Shown: positions 40,987 to 53,730 of the stretch, piece after piece
Position numbering within the stretch: the first letter of the stretch is position 1
How the letters are laid out: each line of letters begins with the position of its first letter
Origin: Mesaphorura yosii
Taxonomy: Eukaryota; Arthropoda; Collembola; Poduromorpha; Tullbergiidae
Assembly: GCA_009869945.1 (NCBI GenBank)
Contig: WIXG01000073.1
Coordinates: 62,001 to 126,000, forward strand
Reading direction: 5' to 3'
DNA: 64,000 nt
Notes under the pieces: model-generated
What the model was told of the DNA's origin: nothing
Databases searched by the model: none
The model's input: the letters and a program-made list of their open reading frames with translations, nothing else
Made by a program: the position numbers and the translations under genes

Positions 40987-42489
40987 TTAGTCAGTCGTGA
41001 CACGTGAAACCGAATCCAATGGTATTAACTGTAAAGCTGTGATGTCCGCTGACTTTTTGACTGGGGTGGCGACTGTCTTGGTTTAAAAAGGACTCGACGA
41101 CGACGGCGTCGAAAGGCAAGAAGACAATGAGCAGGTATTCTTCTCGACCTGGCTCGCTCCTGTTCAGATTTTTATGTGGATGCAATAAAAGATCGGAGCG
41201 CAAGATAAGATTAGGCTTCTCAACCTGGGCTGCCGTGCCACGAAGCACAAAGAGCTCAAGTCATCAAAGTGCTTCCTTTGCTCTTTGCGGGACGTGTTTT
41301 GATGTTTTATAAATAGAATGTCATTAATGTGTGAAAAGTGTTTCCCGTATTTCATTTTTTATCTCGGATTTTAATTTGAACTCTGGCCAACCAGATTTCC
41401 TCAGAATGTAGCCAGGATATGCAGCAGACGAGACGAAATTCTCTGAAATTTATGTGATGGATCAGGTTCACTTTCCCATCTCAAGTTTTGGCTCCTCATA
41501 CTTCATTTTTCTACTGCTTGTCTCAATTTTGTATGAAGTTGTCTACGTTTGCGGAAAGTTCCGCGAAGATTTCAGCCCCGGAACGATTACCGCAAATGTG
41601 AGATGTAATGTAGCATGTTAACACGTACAACCTTCTGTCTACAGAACGCGTTAAGAAATTAAGCCGTGAAATCATCGGTTCGGCTCCTACCGGTTTCGGT
41701 TTCTGACTTGGCACGTCCCAGCTTGTGGGTGTTCTTCACGTTCACGCAGCACCTGTGCATCACTAAATGTCTAAAATGATCTACATCATTTGATTATTGG
41801 CACCGGCTACTCGGTACTGTCATGCAAAGCCATTAACCGCGATCTTGACATTCCAGCCGGAATTTGATACAAACCAGTTGCTGTGATTTTCCGCGTTCAC
41901 GTCCTCCGAATGTGTGTACTGAAAATAGACGTTATTTGGCATAAAATTGTTTTGAACAAAGTGCAAGGAATTCGAAAACAGGACATTAATCATGTCGTCA
42001 GCTGTCAAAATGCGGGTCCAGTTCAACACGGTCCGGGTAAACATGAAGCTAATAACAATTCAATAGCTGCCTGGCCGGAATCGCCTGTCTCATGCCTCAT
42101 AATGTAATTTAAAGCGCTCTAAGCTGATTTAAAAAAAAACTTATCCTTCTTCCTAGAGAAGTTGTTCCGGACAATTGTTTCCGGTAAATTGTTCCGTTTC
42201 AGAATGAGTGAATCAGGCGACAAACGAACGGCCTTGTGAATTGCGAGACAAACTACGAGGCAAGTTTCAGTCATGACCAAAGAGCGAGTGATGAAAGTGT
42301 AATAATTCCATGATGGCTAGTAAATAAAGTATGTGCCGAATTAAGAGTAACCAAAATTTGATGCTGAATTTTTAATTCCGGTATTTAAAGTCACAAACAC
42401 ATATTGAAAGATATTTCAAAATAAAAGGTCAGGTCAACACTCGATCAACTATGACAATGGTATGTTAAAATAGAACATCCTGTACACAT
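40987..42489. other. Intergenic, no gene
   Basis: Lies between the filamin-repeat promoter (minus strand, above 40986) and the 3' end of RNF113A. Open frames at 40991-41248, 41127-41312 and 41820-42107 overlap each other on opposite strands and lack splice or family support. A GGTTCGGCTCCTACC stretch near 41680 looks like a tRNA T-arm but has no partner arms. Confidence 0.45.
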
Positions 42490-43900
<1,411 letters not shown>

Positions 43901-46900
43901 AATATTAGTGACTAATTAGTAATAGATAGATAACCACTCAAATAAGCCAAACTTGTGTCAAATTCAGCATCTGCACTGAAACGTTTTTTGATTTTGACGC
44001 CTATTCTTCTTTATGTACCGCACTAACATACGAGAGACAAAGTAAACAGGTCCGACGTGGTCATCGAATCGAATATCCAGGTTCCTGTCATTCCGTTCGA
44101 CATGACATAATTCGAAATTGGAACCAGCCAAGACTTTTCAAAGGGAGCACAAGGTTCTCTTGTGTTTTCGGGTCATAAGCTCATAGTTATTCATTTCACT
44201 CACATGACCGCGCTTCCAGAAAGTTTCTCACCATTGCATTGTATTGCATTGGACATCAGAAATCGAATCCGAGCGAGTTCATACCGCACAGGCAGAAAAG
44301 GGCCAGTCGATCTTATCATCTGTCGTGCTGGTGCAAGTGCAGGCAAAACAGAATAAAACTCCTGATTTGGTTTGTAATTCAAACGACCCTTTAAATGAAC
44401 TCGACAAATCCTTCCACACGAGCGCTTAACTGTCTGAATATTGAATACGACATGAATTGCAGGCGTAGAGGAGAGAAGGCATTTATGCTACGACGTCAAG
44501 TCGCCATTCTAAATCTAAGCCGACTAACCGTTACACTAATTAGGACGGATCCATCATACAGAAGGTCACTCATCCGAGAATTACAACGTCAAACTTGAAG
44601 ACGCTCCACTTTCAACAATGCAATTCAATTAAGACAGAGCATTGTCTCATTCATTCATCCCAGCTCTCTCTGAACAAAGCTTCTTGTTATCTTTTCATGT
44701 GTTATTTATTCGTTGAATCCAATTGTTCGATTCGGTGGGACTTGAATTGCGAAAGACCAACTGCAAAAATCTGCCGAAATGAAATGTCAGTCATTCAACT
44801 CTTAACTCAAAAATGAGCAACTGCAAAAATAAGTTATTATGATGACTCACCAGTTCAGATAAGTTATTTACGGCTTCTATCAATTTATCGATAATTCACA
44901 CCTTTTCGATTTGCGAACTCCCTTTGCGTGTTACCGAAAGCAGTAGAATATTGAGTACGACTGCCGAATGTAAACAATGCCTCCCTGATTTGGTACCTTA
45001 TCTTTTTATCACATGGATTTATGGATTTTTAGGTTGGTCATTCGTGCTCCAGACATAATAGCGCTCTGCCATGCAAATGACTCACTTCCTCTTTGCATAA
45101 TATTGCGTCTCCAATTGAAGTGTATTGAAAAGAAAGGAGGACCAATTGTTCCTCTGTCTGCTTCGTCCTGTCCCCATACCATTTATCGTGTATTGTTTAC
45201 CTTTTCATGTTATCACGAAAAGGGACCCACAGCCCGGCTGAATAGACTGAACAGAATGCAGCCAGACACGACCCAAAAATTCGGTCGGTCGAACGCAATA
45301 CGCGATCACTACTCAACATCTGCTATTTTTTCCCTTCCTTGTATTCGGACTTTTCAATTTCCATTCCAAACCAAGCAAGCAGGTTCACCGCGCACGCACA
45401 TGGTTCATTATTTGACGCAATGGTTAGTGATAGGATGTTAAGAGACCGAAAATACGCGCAAGGCACAACAAATCCGTCTTCCGGTCGTGCAGCACGGGTT
45501 TTAAGCCAGCGTAGCCGTGCCGAATGTCGAATCCTTTTCCTAGAACGAGATTGAGCTCCGTGGATGCATTTTCGACCGTATGAAGTGCTTGAAACCTGAT
45601 TGCGTACACTGCATTATACTGCGTACGTACTAAAGAGAAAGATGCTCTATTCTAAGTGAGTGAGGTGTGTCTTGTATAACTTGTGGATTATTACGTGCTT
45701 CATAAGTGCCTCAGTGCGTCAGTGCTTAGTTACTTGGCACTTTCCGAAAGTATTAACAACGTGCACTGCGGCGAAGGCGGACGCATTTTGCTGTTTCTGC
45801 AGCTCGCCTCGAACTTTGAAAACTTGCCCTAAAGGAAATCAACCCTTTTGAAAAGTATTTGAGTATTTGCTTGTCACTTTGGGCAGACTGAGACGAGAGT
45901 CAGAATTCCGTCCTGTTGCACAGTGCACAGTGCACACGGCCACGGCACGGCTTCCGTGCAGTCACTTGGATACAAAGTGCATAAACATAACACAGACTTT
46001 AAAATATAATTTAAGAAGATGTGGAATATAAGATACACAGGCAGGCGATAATTTGCAATGTAAAGAAGCGTTCAACCAAAGCTGCTTCAGTTTCGTAGTT
46101 GATTACGAATCAACTACGAAACTGAACTCTCTTTGCGTGCAACGACAAGAAGCATAGCACATCTCTGCATTCGCAATTGCAATCCGAGTCCTTATACGAT
46201 ATAGCCACAAAAGAAGCAAAATCTTCGAAATCAGCACACACTCGAATTCGAACACGAACTCATACCGTTTCACCATTGCGTACATACGCGCAAGAAACGA
46301 AGCAAAGCAGCTACGGGAATTGTTGACGTTTTCATAAATTATCGTCATCTGCCTGAATTTTTGTTACCAAATCGGGAATGAATTGCATTGCTGTGCCTGT
46401 GTCGAGTGTTTTGATTTACTGAAGAAATTTCCACCTGATTCGCCATTCGCCAGGCTCTTACGCAATGAAGTCAGTGGGAATTGGGAATAAGATTCATCAC
46501 TGTGCTGTGAAATTGTAACAAGATTTCTGCGAATGCGAAACGAACGGAAGATAATGAGTGACTGTGGCTGTGCTCCGTGCTACTACCTTGCCTGCATTGC
46601 TATTGAGATTTCATTTTCTCATTGTGAAAAGATTGCGACGAGACGAATTTGTCACGACACAACAATCAACATTTAACAATAACAGTCGTCGAAACCAAAT
46701 GCTACACGAAATACGACAGCGATGACGATGCAGCAGTCGTAGTCACAGTGCAGTTTCGAGATCTGAAGTGCTCGGGATAATTGCCTGCGCATTTGGTGTG
46801 GTTGCTTGAGAAATCTGTTCGTGATCGTCGTGATTAACGCTGCACGTACAGTAAATGCAAATTAAGTGCGAGGAATTGGGATTAGACCTGGTAACAGCTG

Positions 46901-47253
46901 ATGGGTGCTTGGTTATGGATTTCTTCAGCTGTGGGACTAAACTCAGGCTAAATTGCTGAGAATAACGCACAGAGAAAGGCCTTGGATTGCCGTTGCCGTG
47001 CCTTGCTTTGCTTTGCGGCCTGTGGCCGCTGTGGCTTTGCCTTTGATGAAGTACAAGACATAATTATCTGCAGTTACGTTGCACCTTGCGAGAAGGTGAA
47101 GTAAGGTTATCATAGCCATAGCCTTAGTCAGTCACAGCACAGGGATAGTTTTAAATGCTCGCCGTCCATTTTTAAGACTCACAGCATCGGTAAACGTGCT
47201 CATCCTGTGTGCAGCGCAGCGAAACGAAAACAATAAATAAAACAAAGAGCAAA
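43901..47253. promoter_or_regulatory. Divergent 3.4-kb gap with a perfect inverted repeat
   Basis: Lies between the RNF113A start (-) and the Hook-domain gene (+). A perfect 18-bp inverted repeat occupies 46086-46103 and 46109-46126, with a 5-base spacer. Open frames at 44162-44598 and 45013-45441 have no splice or family support. Both promoters are expected here, RNF113A's close to 43900 and the other close to 47254. Confidence 0.45.
46086..46126. repeat. Perfect 18-bp inverted repeat
   Basis: The left arm 46086-46103 starts TTCAGTTTCG. The right arm 46109-46126 is its exact reverse complement. The 5-nt spacer is TACGA. On one strand it would fold into an 18-bp hairpin. It lies mid-gap, over 1 kb from either gene, so a transcription-terminator role is unlikely. 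It could be a MITE remnant end or a hairpin-forming site. Confidence 0.85.
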
Positions 47254-50200
47254 ATGGAACTTCTGGACCGGGACGCAAGTATGAGTCACCAGAGCGAAGC
47301 GTCGCCGACTGTGAATTTTCTCAAGAAGCCATTGTATTGTTGGGTAAGACAAAATCTAAACCCGTGCAGTACTCAAACGAATGCATTTTGCAATTCTGCC
47401 TGGAGCGAGCTTAACAACTCTGCAAATGACTCATGACAGGTGAAATCCTTCGCTGAGAAAGAAATTCATGCTGGAGACACATTCAAGGCGTTTGTCGGAA
47501 GCAATGCAGTCGCATACGCCCTCGAATACATGTAAGCGGCCATGCCTGTGAGCCTATAAGCATGTACTGACCAATTGCAGCGGGTCTGAATGTCCCTATG
47601 CTTTCTTTAACAGTGGAATTTCCACGGAGTCCGACCAGTCGTCTCTCCATCTTTCCGCAATCTTCGACGAGGACGGTCCGACGCCCTTCAACAGCAGCAA
47701 TCGGAATGCCAGTCTCACGAAATTCTCCAACCACTTCGAGTCGGAAACCAAATCTCGCATTCAGCACTTGAACAAAGTATTCAACGACGTTAAATCGTAC
47801 TTTGAAGATAATTTTAGTCAGTTGGTTCTAATCCGTCCGCCAAACACCGTCCACATTTCGTGCTCCTGTCAAGCGTGTTGTGTGGCTGAATTTGAGAAGA
47901 TTCTCATCCTACTGCTTGGAGGAGCCATTCAGGGAATACAAAGACAGGACACGATTCGAAAAATCAAGTCGTACCCAACAAACATTCAGGAAGCTTTAAT
48001 CGAGGCAATAAAGCTCGCCGCAGACAATCCGGAACTCCTCCACATTAAACCCTGGAACGAATTTGCGAAACTTCCTCAAGATGAACAGCAGCAACTTTAC
48101 GAACGATTACTTGCGTTGACGAGAAAACTGCTGATGGAAAGAAATGAACTGTTCCAAGCTCAATTGCTATCAGATTACATTCATGGGTACACGAGCTGCG
48201 ACCAGAAGAGGAACCTGAATGAATGGAAGTGCTGCGAGATTTATGAAGCTGAAAGAAGTTCCACCGAGCTAAAATCAACGGCTACAATGAGACAGCTTCG
48301 TGACGAACTGTAAGTTAATTCTAATTCGCTAACGGCCAACCTGTGTTCATTTGATTTAAAGTAAACCCTGAACGCTCTATTAACAGACTGGAGAAATCGG
48401 AGCTGCTGCAAGAATGTCGTGAAGAATTGGAAATCACAAAAGTTCAAATGAAGAGCCTTCAGGATGAGGTATGTGAATACTTAAATGAACTGAACATAAG
48501 TGTCTTCAAGTGTGTAATCATTCTGTCTGTGTCAAAGTTGGCAGAAGTGCAAAAGCAGCTGAAGTCATTCAAGAAGGCGAGAGACGAGCTAGACGTAATG
48601 AGGGAAAGCCAGGAGAAAGCTCAACGACTGGAATCTGAATTACAACGAATGAAGAAGAAACTCGAGGATTCCGAACAGTATTACGAAAAGATTGAAATTC
48701 TCCAAAACGAGAATCGGTATTAACAATCCTTTACATTTTTGTTTATTTTGATAAACTAAGACAAAAACTAACAGGACGTTTATATTTCAGGAATTTCCAA
48801 CTTAAGCACGCCATTTTGATGGATCAAATCAACATGCTAACAGTAGACAAAGAAAGACTTGAACTCAGTTTCCTAACCCAAAGTCATCACAAAGGCCTTC
48901 GTGCCGATGAAGAGGATGAGCTAGAATTGAGTTCCTTGTCACTGCGAAACAGATCAAACCTCGGTAAATGGGATGGACAATTGTTGATTGACACGACTGA
49001 CGTTGGAAATGAGACTCCTTCTCAGTCGGAAAAATGCTTGGATGACAATGTCACCTCGACTCCAGCAACAAGCACGACCGGCGTCAGTGCGAATTTACTC
49101 GAAGACGTTACGCCAATTGCAGAGACTCCAAATTGCATCTTGCCAATTCTGAGAATTGAAGAACCTGGACTGGATATCCCAGAGAGCTCTGAGAAACAAG
49201 AAGCCACACCTGAATCTGATAAAACATTGAATGCTGGTGACTTCGATGTTCCAACTCCAACTAGTGCAGACCCTGAGACCGCATTGAGCCCCGTGACGCC
49301 GAAGGATAAGAAGAGACAAAGTCGAAAAGGGTCAACCATGAGTACAAAACGAACGCGGAGAGCATTATTTTCACCGTCAGCTGCTCGGAACAATGCAATA
49401 AGTGGGAGACCTTCGTCTTCACCACTTCGGACAAAGTGCAAATTGAACGGCTCGGTGGAAAGGCTCTCAGAGTCAGAAAATGGCAAGAGCAGCAATGCAA
49501 AGAAACCCAGCCCGAAAGCAGCGAAACGATCTCAAAAGTGAGTCTCGATCGAGACGTCGGAATCCAGAATCCCGCACCATTTAATAAGAGCTCTATTTTC
49601 TTGCTTTTAGGAGGCGACTGCCACAACGCCCCGGAAGTTTAATCACAGAAGACAACGACGCTGACGAGGAATTGAGTCTGAGCCCGAACATTGCCGCAGG
49701 TGAAACTGCAGTCAACACAGCCAGTGCCGACTTGACAGAGGAGATTAATGAAGAGGAGAAAGAGAACCATGAATTACCCGAAACGTCCACCACCGGCATT
49801 GAGTACCCTGACACCACAACCATCTTGGACGCTCCTAACAATGACGAGGACGATGTCGCCAGTAATTTAAGCGTTGGAAGCAGTGACAACGAACTACTTT
49901 TCATTTGCTCATCGAATGCCACAACTTCGGCGACAAATAGTAATTTGAAAATAGCGAATGGAAGAAACGTCCCCATCCCACAGGTATAAGAACGTTAGGT
50001 GCCATAATGTTGAGTATTTTGCAATGTATCCTTATTAATTCCTGCTGTCTTATTTAGATTACAACTGGACCTTCGGCGTTACGACCATCGGATTCCGATC
50101 CGGAGGACAACAACGGGCATCCTCACCGCCTCCGTAATCATTACGACCACGAACAGGACGCATACACGCACGACCTGTTATCAAACTGCAATATCCAACT

Positions 50201-50465
50201 CAGCATTCGACATGTAAACAGTCACGATGTCAACATTGGCCATCCTGGCGCCATGTTCGAGTACCCGAATGCAACTGGAGGCATCTCATCATCAACAGCG
50301 TTCGTCAACAAACTCCCGAAGTATTCCGCGTCCTCCACTCCGCCAGTCAACTTCAACCTGACTTGTCCTGCTAATCGACCGCATCGCCATGCGACGGACG
50401 GCAACGATGAGTCCAGCTCTTCGGAGGATGACGACTCTGTGTGGTACGAGTACGGCTGCGTCTAA
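47254..50465 (+). CDS. Girdin/CCDC88-like Hook-domain protein, short form
   Basis: Eight exons: 47254-47343, 47440-47531, 47581-48309, 48387-48468, 48538-48716, 48791-49537, 49611-49983, 50058-50465. All phases close, giving 2,700 nt, 899 aa. Residues ~25-250 resemble the N-terminal Hook domain of Girdin/Daple, used to bind dynein-cargo and microtubule partners: PLYCWVKSF, FEKILILLLGGAIQGIQRQD (Girdin has KKLLLLLLGCAVQC) and NIQEALIEAIKLAADN. It continues into a short coiled coil, ~255-400 (QLRDELLEKSELLQECREEL, VQKQLKSFKKARDELD, MDQINMLTVDKERLELS). The last ~470 residues are disordered and Ser/Pro/Asp-rich, unlike the very long coiled coil of Girdin. Exon 5 is preceded by a 69-nt in-frame intron that stays open when retained. 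Orthology to Girdin is inferred from the Hook domain only. Confidence 0.8.
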
Positions 50466-50977
50466 ACCGACGCAGTTTGGAGTGCAATTTTAGCAAAAAC
50501 AAAATGCAATATGAAATAGTAAGTCATTCTGCAAAAGGATGTCACGATACACGAATTCCATCCGGCACGCACAATCACAACAAAGCAGTTAGGCATTTGG
50601 TCAATATTGATCTAGTTCACAGTATTCAACCTTTTTACATTTTTACACAATAGTATTACCATTTTATATGATATTGAGGCAATTTTGTACCTATCGTTTT
50701 ATAAGTTTAGTAACATTTGAATGATATTCGTGGATTAGCAACAACGACTTGATTGTTCGATATTATAAAAAAGATTTTGCCTCTGACGGAATGCTTTTAT
50801 ACGAATAAAATGAAATTACAGGTTTCTGGAACACATATGCGGTGACTCAAAATGGTGCTGATTTATGATTTATTCTATGGAACGTCTCATAATCTAAAAC
50901 AGCATTGTCAAAACATTGCGAGTCGAGTTTAACAAGTGACTATTCTATGACTGAGCAAATTGCGTAATATCAGTTAT
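50466..50977. other. Convergent 3' ends
   Basis: AATAAA at 50804-50809 is the likely + strand signal of the Hook-domain gene. TTTATT at 50869-50874 is a minus-strand AATAAA about 105 nt beyond the DHDDS stop. The two cleavage zones are within ~70 nt of each other. Confidence 0.6.
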
Positions 50978-52391
50978 TCATCCTTCTTTTGATATGGAAG
51001 TGGAAAATTCATCATCTCCTAATTTGGCAGCATCTGATTGCAACTCGTCCCATTGTTCCCTCCGTAGAGTTTCCAGAAATGTTTCGATTCTGGCGGCAGA
51101 CTCTGAGGTCTTGGTCCGAGTTTCAACCTTTTTCATCTGAAAGACAATGTAGGTGTGAATGAATTTAATACATGCACGTAGCACGTAAATTGCAATTAAA
51201 ATGAATGAAGAGCGACAGGAAGTGACTGGATCTGGGCTCTACCTTTTGAATCGCCATATGATTAACTTGGTAATTAAATATTGCTCCCAGTAAATGCCAA
51301 AACGTGAATTCCGGCCAGAGGACACTCGTGAAGCAGAGTACGCTTTCGCTGCTCTGTAAATTAAACGACGATAGGCTGCATTATGAACTTAGCCTGACTT
51401 GTCACTGGACGACAATGGATTATAGGTCGAATTCGTACCTGCCATAATAGGAAATCCGACAATCTGGTTTCACCTGACGTCCTTACTAATAAGTCTAAAG
51501 GCTGTGCTGGAAGAATTTGGAATGTATCTTCTAGTAACTCTTCTGACAAGTCTTCTTGGAGTAAATCACCATTATCGATTCCATCTACTAAATGCTGAAT
51601 TCCTCGGGTTATTTCATTCCTGGCTGTCGCAATAACAAAACAGTGAAATAGAACACTTGCAAATGCTTTTACAAGCATGGGACCTAGCTCAAGTAAATGT
51701 TGAACTTACACGTGTAAGCAAACGCGACATTCAATTTGGTCTTCGTGTTATTTTTAGTTAGAAGCATCGCTTTGGCCATTAACGGTTTTAACTGCTCAGG
51801 AACCAAGGACCAATCTCCAATTATTTGGACACAGACGCCCTCCTCGTCTAATTTCTCCCTAAAAAAGTACATATATGATGTGAGATGCCTCAATCTAAAG
51901 AAAGCTTATGTGAAATCAAGAAACCGAAAACTGATTTACTTACTGTTCCTCTAACAGCTTTTCGAACTTTTCTTTCGCCAAGTTCATGAGTGCGTCTACT
52001 TCCTCCGGAGATCTCTTAAAATTCTCTATGCTAAACACGTAAACCGTGACTTCAGTGATTCCCATGTCCAGGCACCATCTCAATGTCTCGGCCAGTTTCT
52101 CAAATCTAACGAGAATAGTTAATAAAAGTTATTAATTAATGATTTGGCACGCGATGCGACGCAGTTGACGCCTGAGGACGTAGGGCGTCATAATTGAGAT
52201 TTTGGAGTATGCGTTGTCCAAATGGCTTACCCTCTCGTGTGCCCTTCAATTTTGGGCACGTCAGCCTTCTTGGCGTATCTCCTATTTCCGTCCATAATGA
52301 AACCGACATGTTTTGGAATCGGGCCTTGCTTCAGTACATTCCCACAAAACTTCTGAATCCAACTTCGTTCATCTTCCCTTATCCAGGACAT
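50978..52391 (-). CDS. DHDDS: Dehydrodolichyl diphosphate synthase catalytic subunit
   Basis: cis-Prenyltransferase subunit that, with NUS1/NgBR, makes the long polyprenyl diphosphate for dolichol at the ER, needed for N-glycosylation. Minus-strand exons: 52391-52231, 52105-51944, 51858-51710, 51623-51439, 51353-51243, 51136-50978. They total 927 nt, 308 aa (human 333), all in phase. Start MSWIRED matches human MSWIKEG. The catalytic region has the substrate-binding [12 protein letters not shown] (the Asp is catalytic), [43 protein letters not shown], and [15 protein letters not shown] followed by [11 protein letters not shown]. The C-terminal helix ([20 protein letters not shown]) corresponds to the human helical tail. 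The upstream in-frame region (52392-52496) also lacks a stop, but the ATG at 52391 fits the family start. Confidence 0.96.
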
Positions 52392-53730
52392 CGTGCGCCG
52401 AGCCACGACTTCTGCAAATCGACAATCAGTCAAGTCAGTGGAGTCACTTCCAAGATAGTTGGATGTAAGGCTATAAAATAACCAAATCAAATCCACAAAT
52501 TCGTTAGCAATTTATTTAGCCCGGAGTATTTGCTTTTGAAACACGGAATATGGTCACATGCAAGACGCTGTTTACCCCAACCGGGTGCCCGGCAAGTCAA
52601 CGTCACAATGCACACGAATGACAGCAATGGCAAGTGTTGGAATCGATGCAATGCGGATCCACCGAACACCGATAATGAGAGTCGACCTTTTTTGTACAAA
52701 CTATGCTCTATGCTGTCGTGGATTTCAAATCCTCTGCTCGCTCAGCTGATGCAATTGCAACTGTCGATTGTGGTGGCAAAAATCTCACTAACTCGGCAGC
52801 TCAATGCGAGAATGAGCGGAGACCGAAAGAGAGCATTCCCAAAGCGATATTCAAGAAGCCGGTTGACGCACATTGTTAGACATTGACGACATTTAACCAT
52901 GACCTTTGAACTCGCCGACTCTGGACTCTGGTCATATCAGTCCCATCAGTCAGATTTCATTTCCATTTTTGATGTTTCCTGGCAATGATTATAATTTTTA
53001 TTCTAGCCAGGCCAGGCCAGAATTGCGATTGTCACCTCTTTTCCCGTCATTAGGTTGTGGCAGACCGCTGCGAATTCCGTTCAATTTGCATTGAAATTCA
53101 TTTCCACCATTCTTAAATTTATGTCCGATGGATTGCGGCATTGTGTGACAATGTCAGATCTTCTGGAGCTGATGCTTGCTACTTAATTTTAATTGCAGAT
53201 TGCCTGGCGTCAACACCAGTAAGCACATGGTAGAAATTAAGTAAATACAAGCAATGCTGGCAATGCATTAAAATTCGCTACGCGTTTCTGAGTCCGTGCA
53301 CTGCTGTGCAGTTGGAGTTAGTTTCGTAACACAAGGACAATGCCATCGCGTTCATTTGTACGTTAGCGCATACGAACACGAAAGGCAGACTTTCATACGT
53401 GCATTTTTTGCCAGGCTGTGGCTGCTACGAGAGCGAACCCCCACGAATAGAGTAGGCTTTTATTGCATGAAGCTAGCCAAAAGCGACGTAGTTTGTTCGT
53501 ATTTTGTATGCTGTACTTTGAGATTCATAGCATTGAGTCACAGCTCCTCGTCTCGAGTCACCCTGCTTTGAGACTCAACTCAGCTTTGACTACAGTACGT
53601 AGTACACGTAGACATGAAATGGTGAAAGTCGAGTGATGAACCTTTTCTATTTGTGACCACAATTAATTGCTGGCGTCTTAATTTATAGTTTGTAATCAAG
53701 TCAGTCGACTTGATTGAAACCGTGTTCAAG
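52392..53730. promoter_or_regulatory. Divergent DHDDS / BRWD promoter region
   Basis: The two genes are head to head, 1.34 kb apart. The open frames at 52530-52886 and 53296-53571 have no splice or family support. Nothing more specific was recognised. Confidence 0.4.

Noticed and set aside
41670-41700. tRNA T-arm-like GGTTCGGCTCCTACC
   Set aside because: No acceptor, D or anticodon arms can be paired around it.
45013-45441. 142-codon open frame in the gap before the Hook-domain gene
   Set aside because: No splice sites in phase, no domain-like pattern, and it overlaps another open frame on the other strand; composition looks like intergenic DNA.
49022-49495. 157-codon minus-strand open frame
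   Set aside because: Antisense shadow of exon 6 of the Hook-domain gene.
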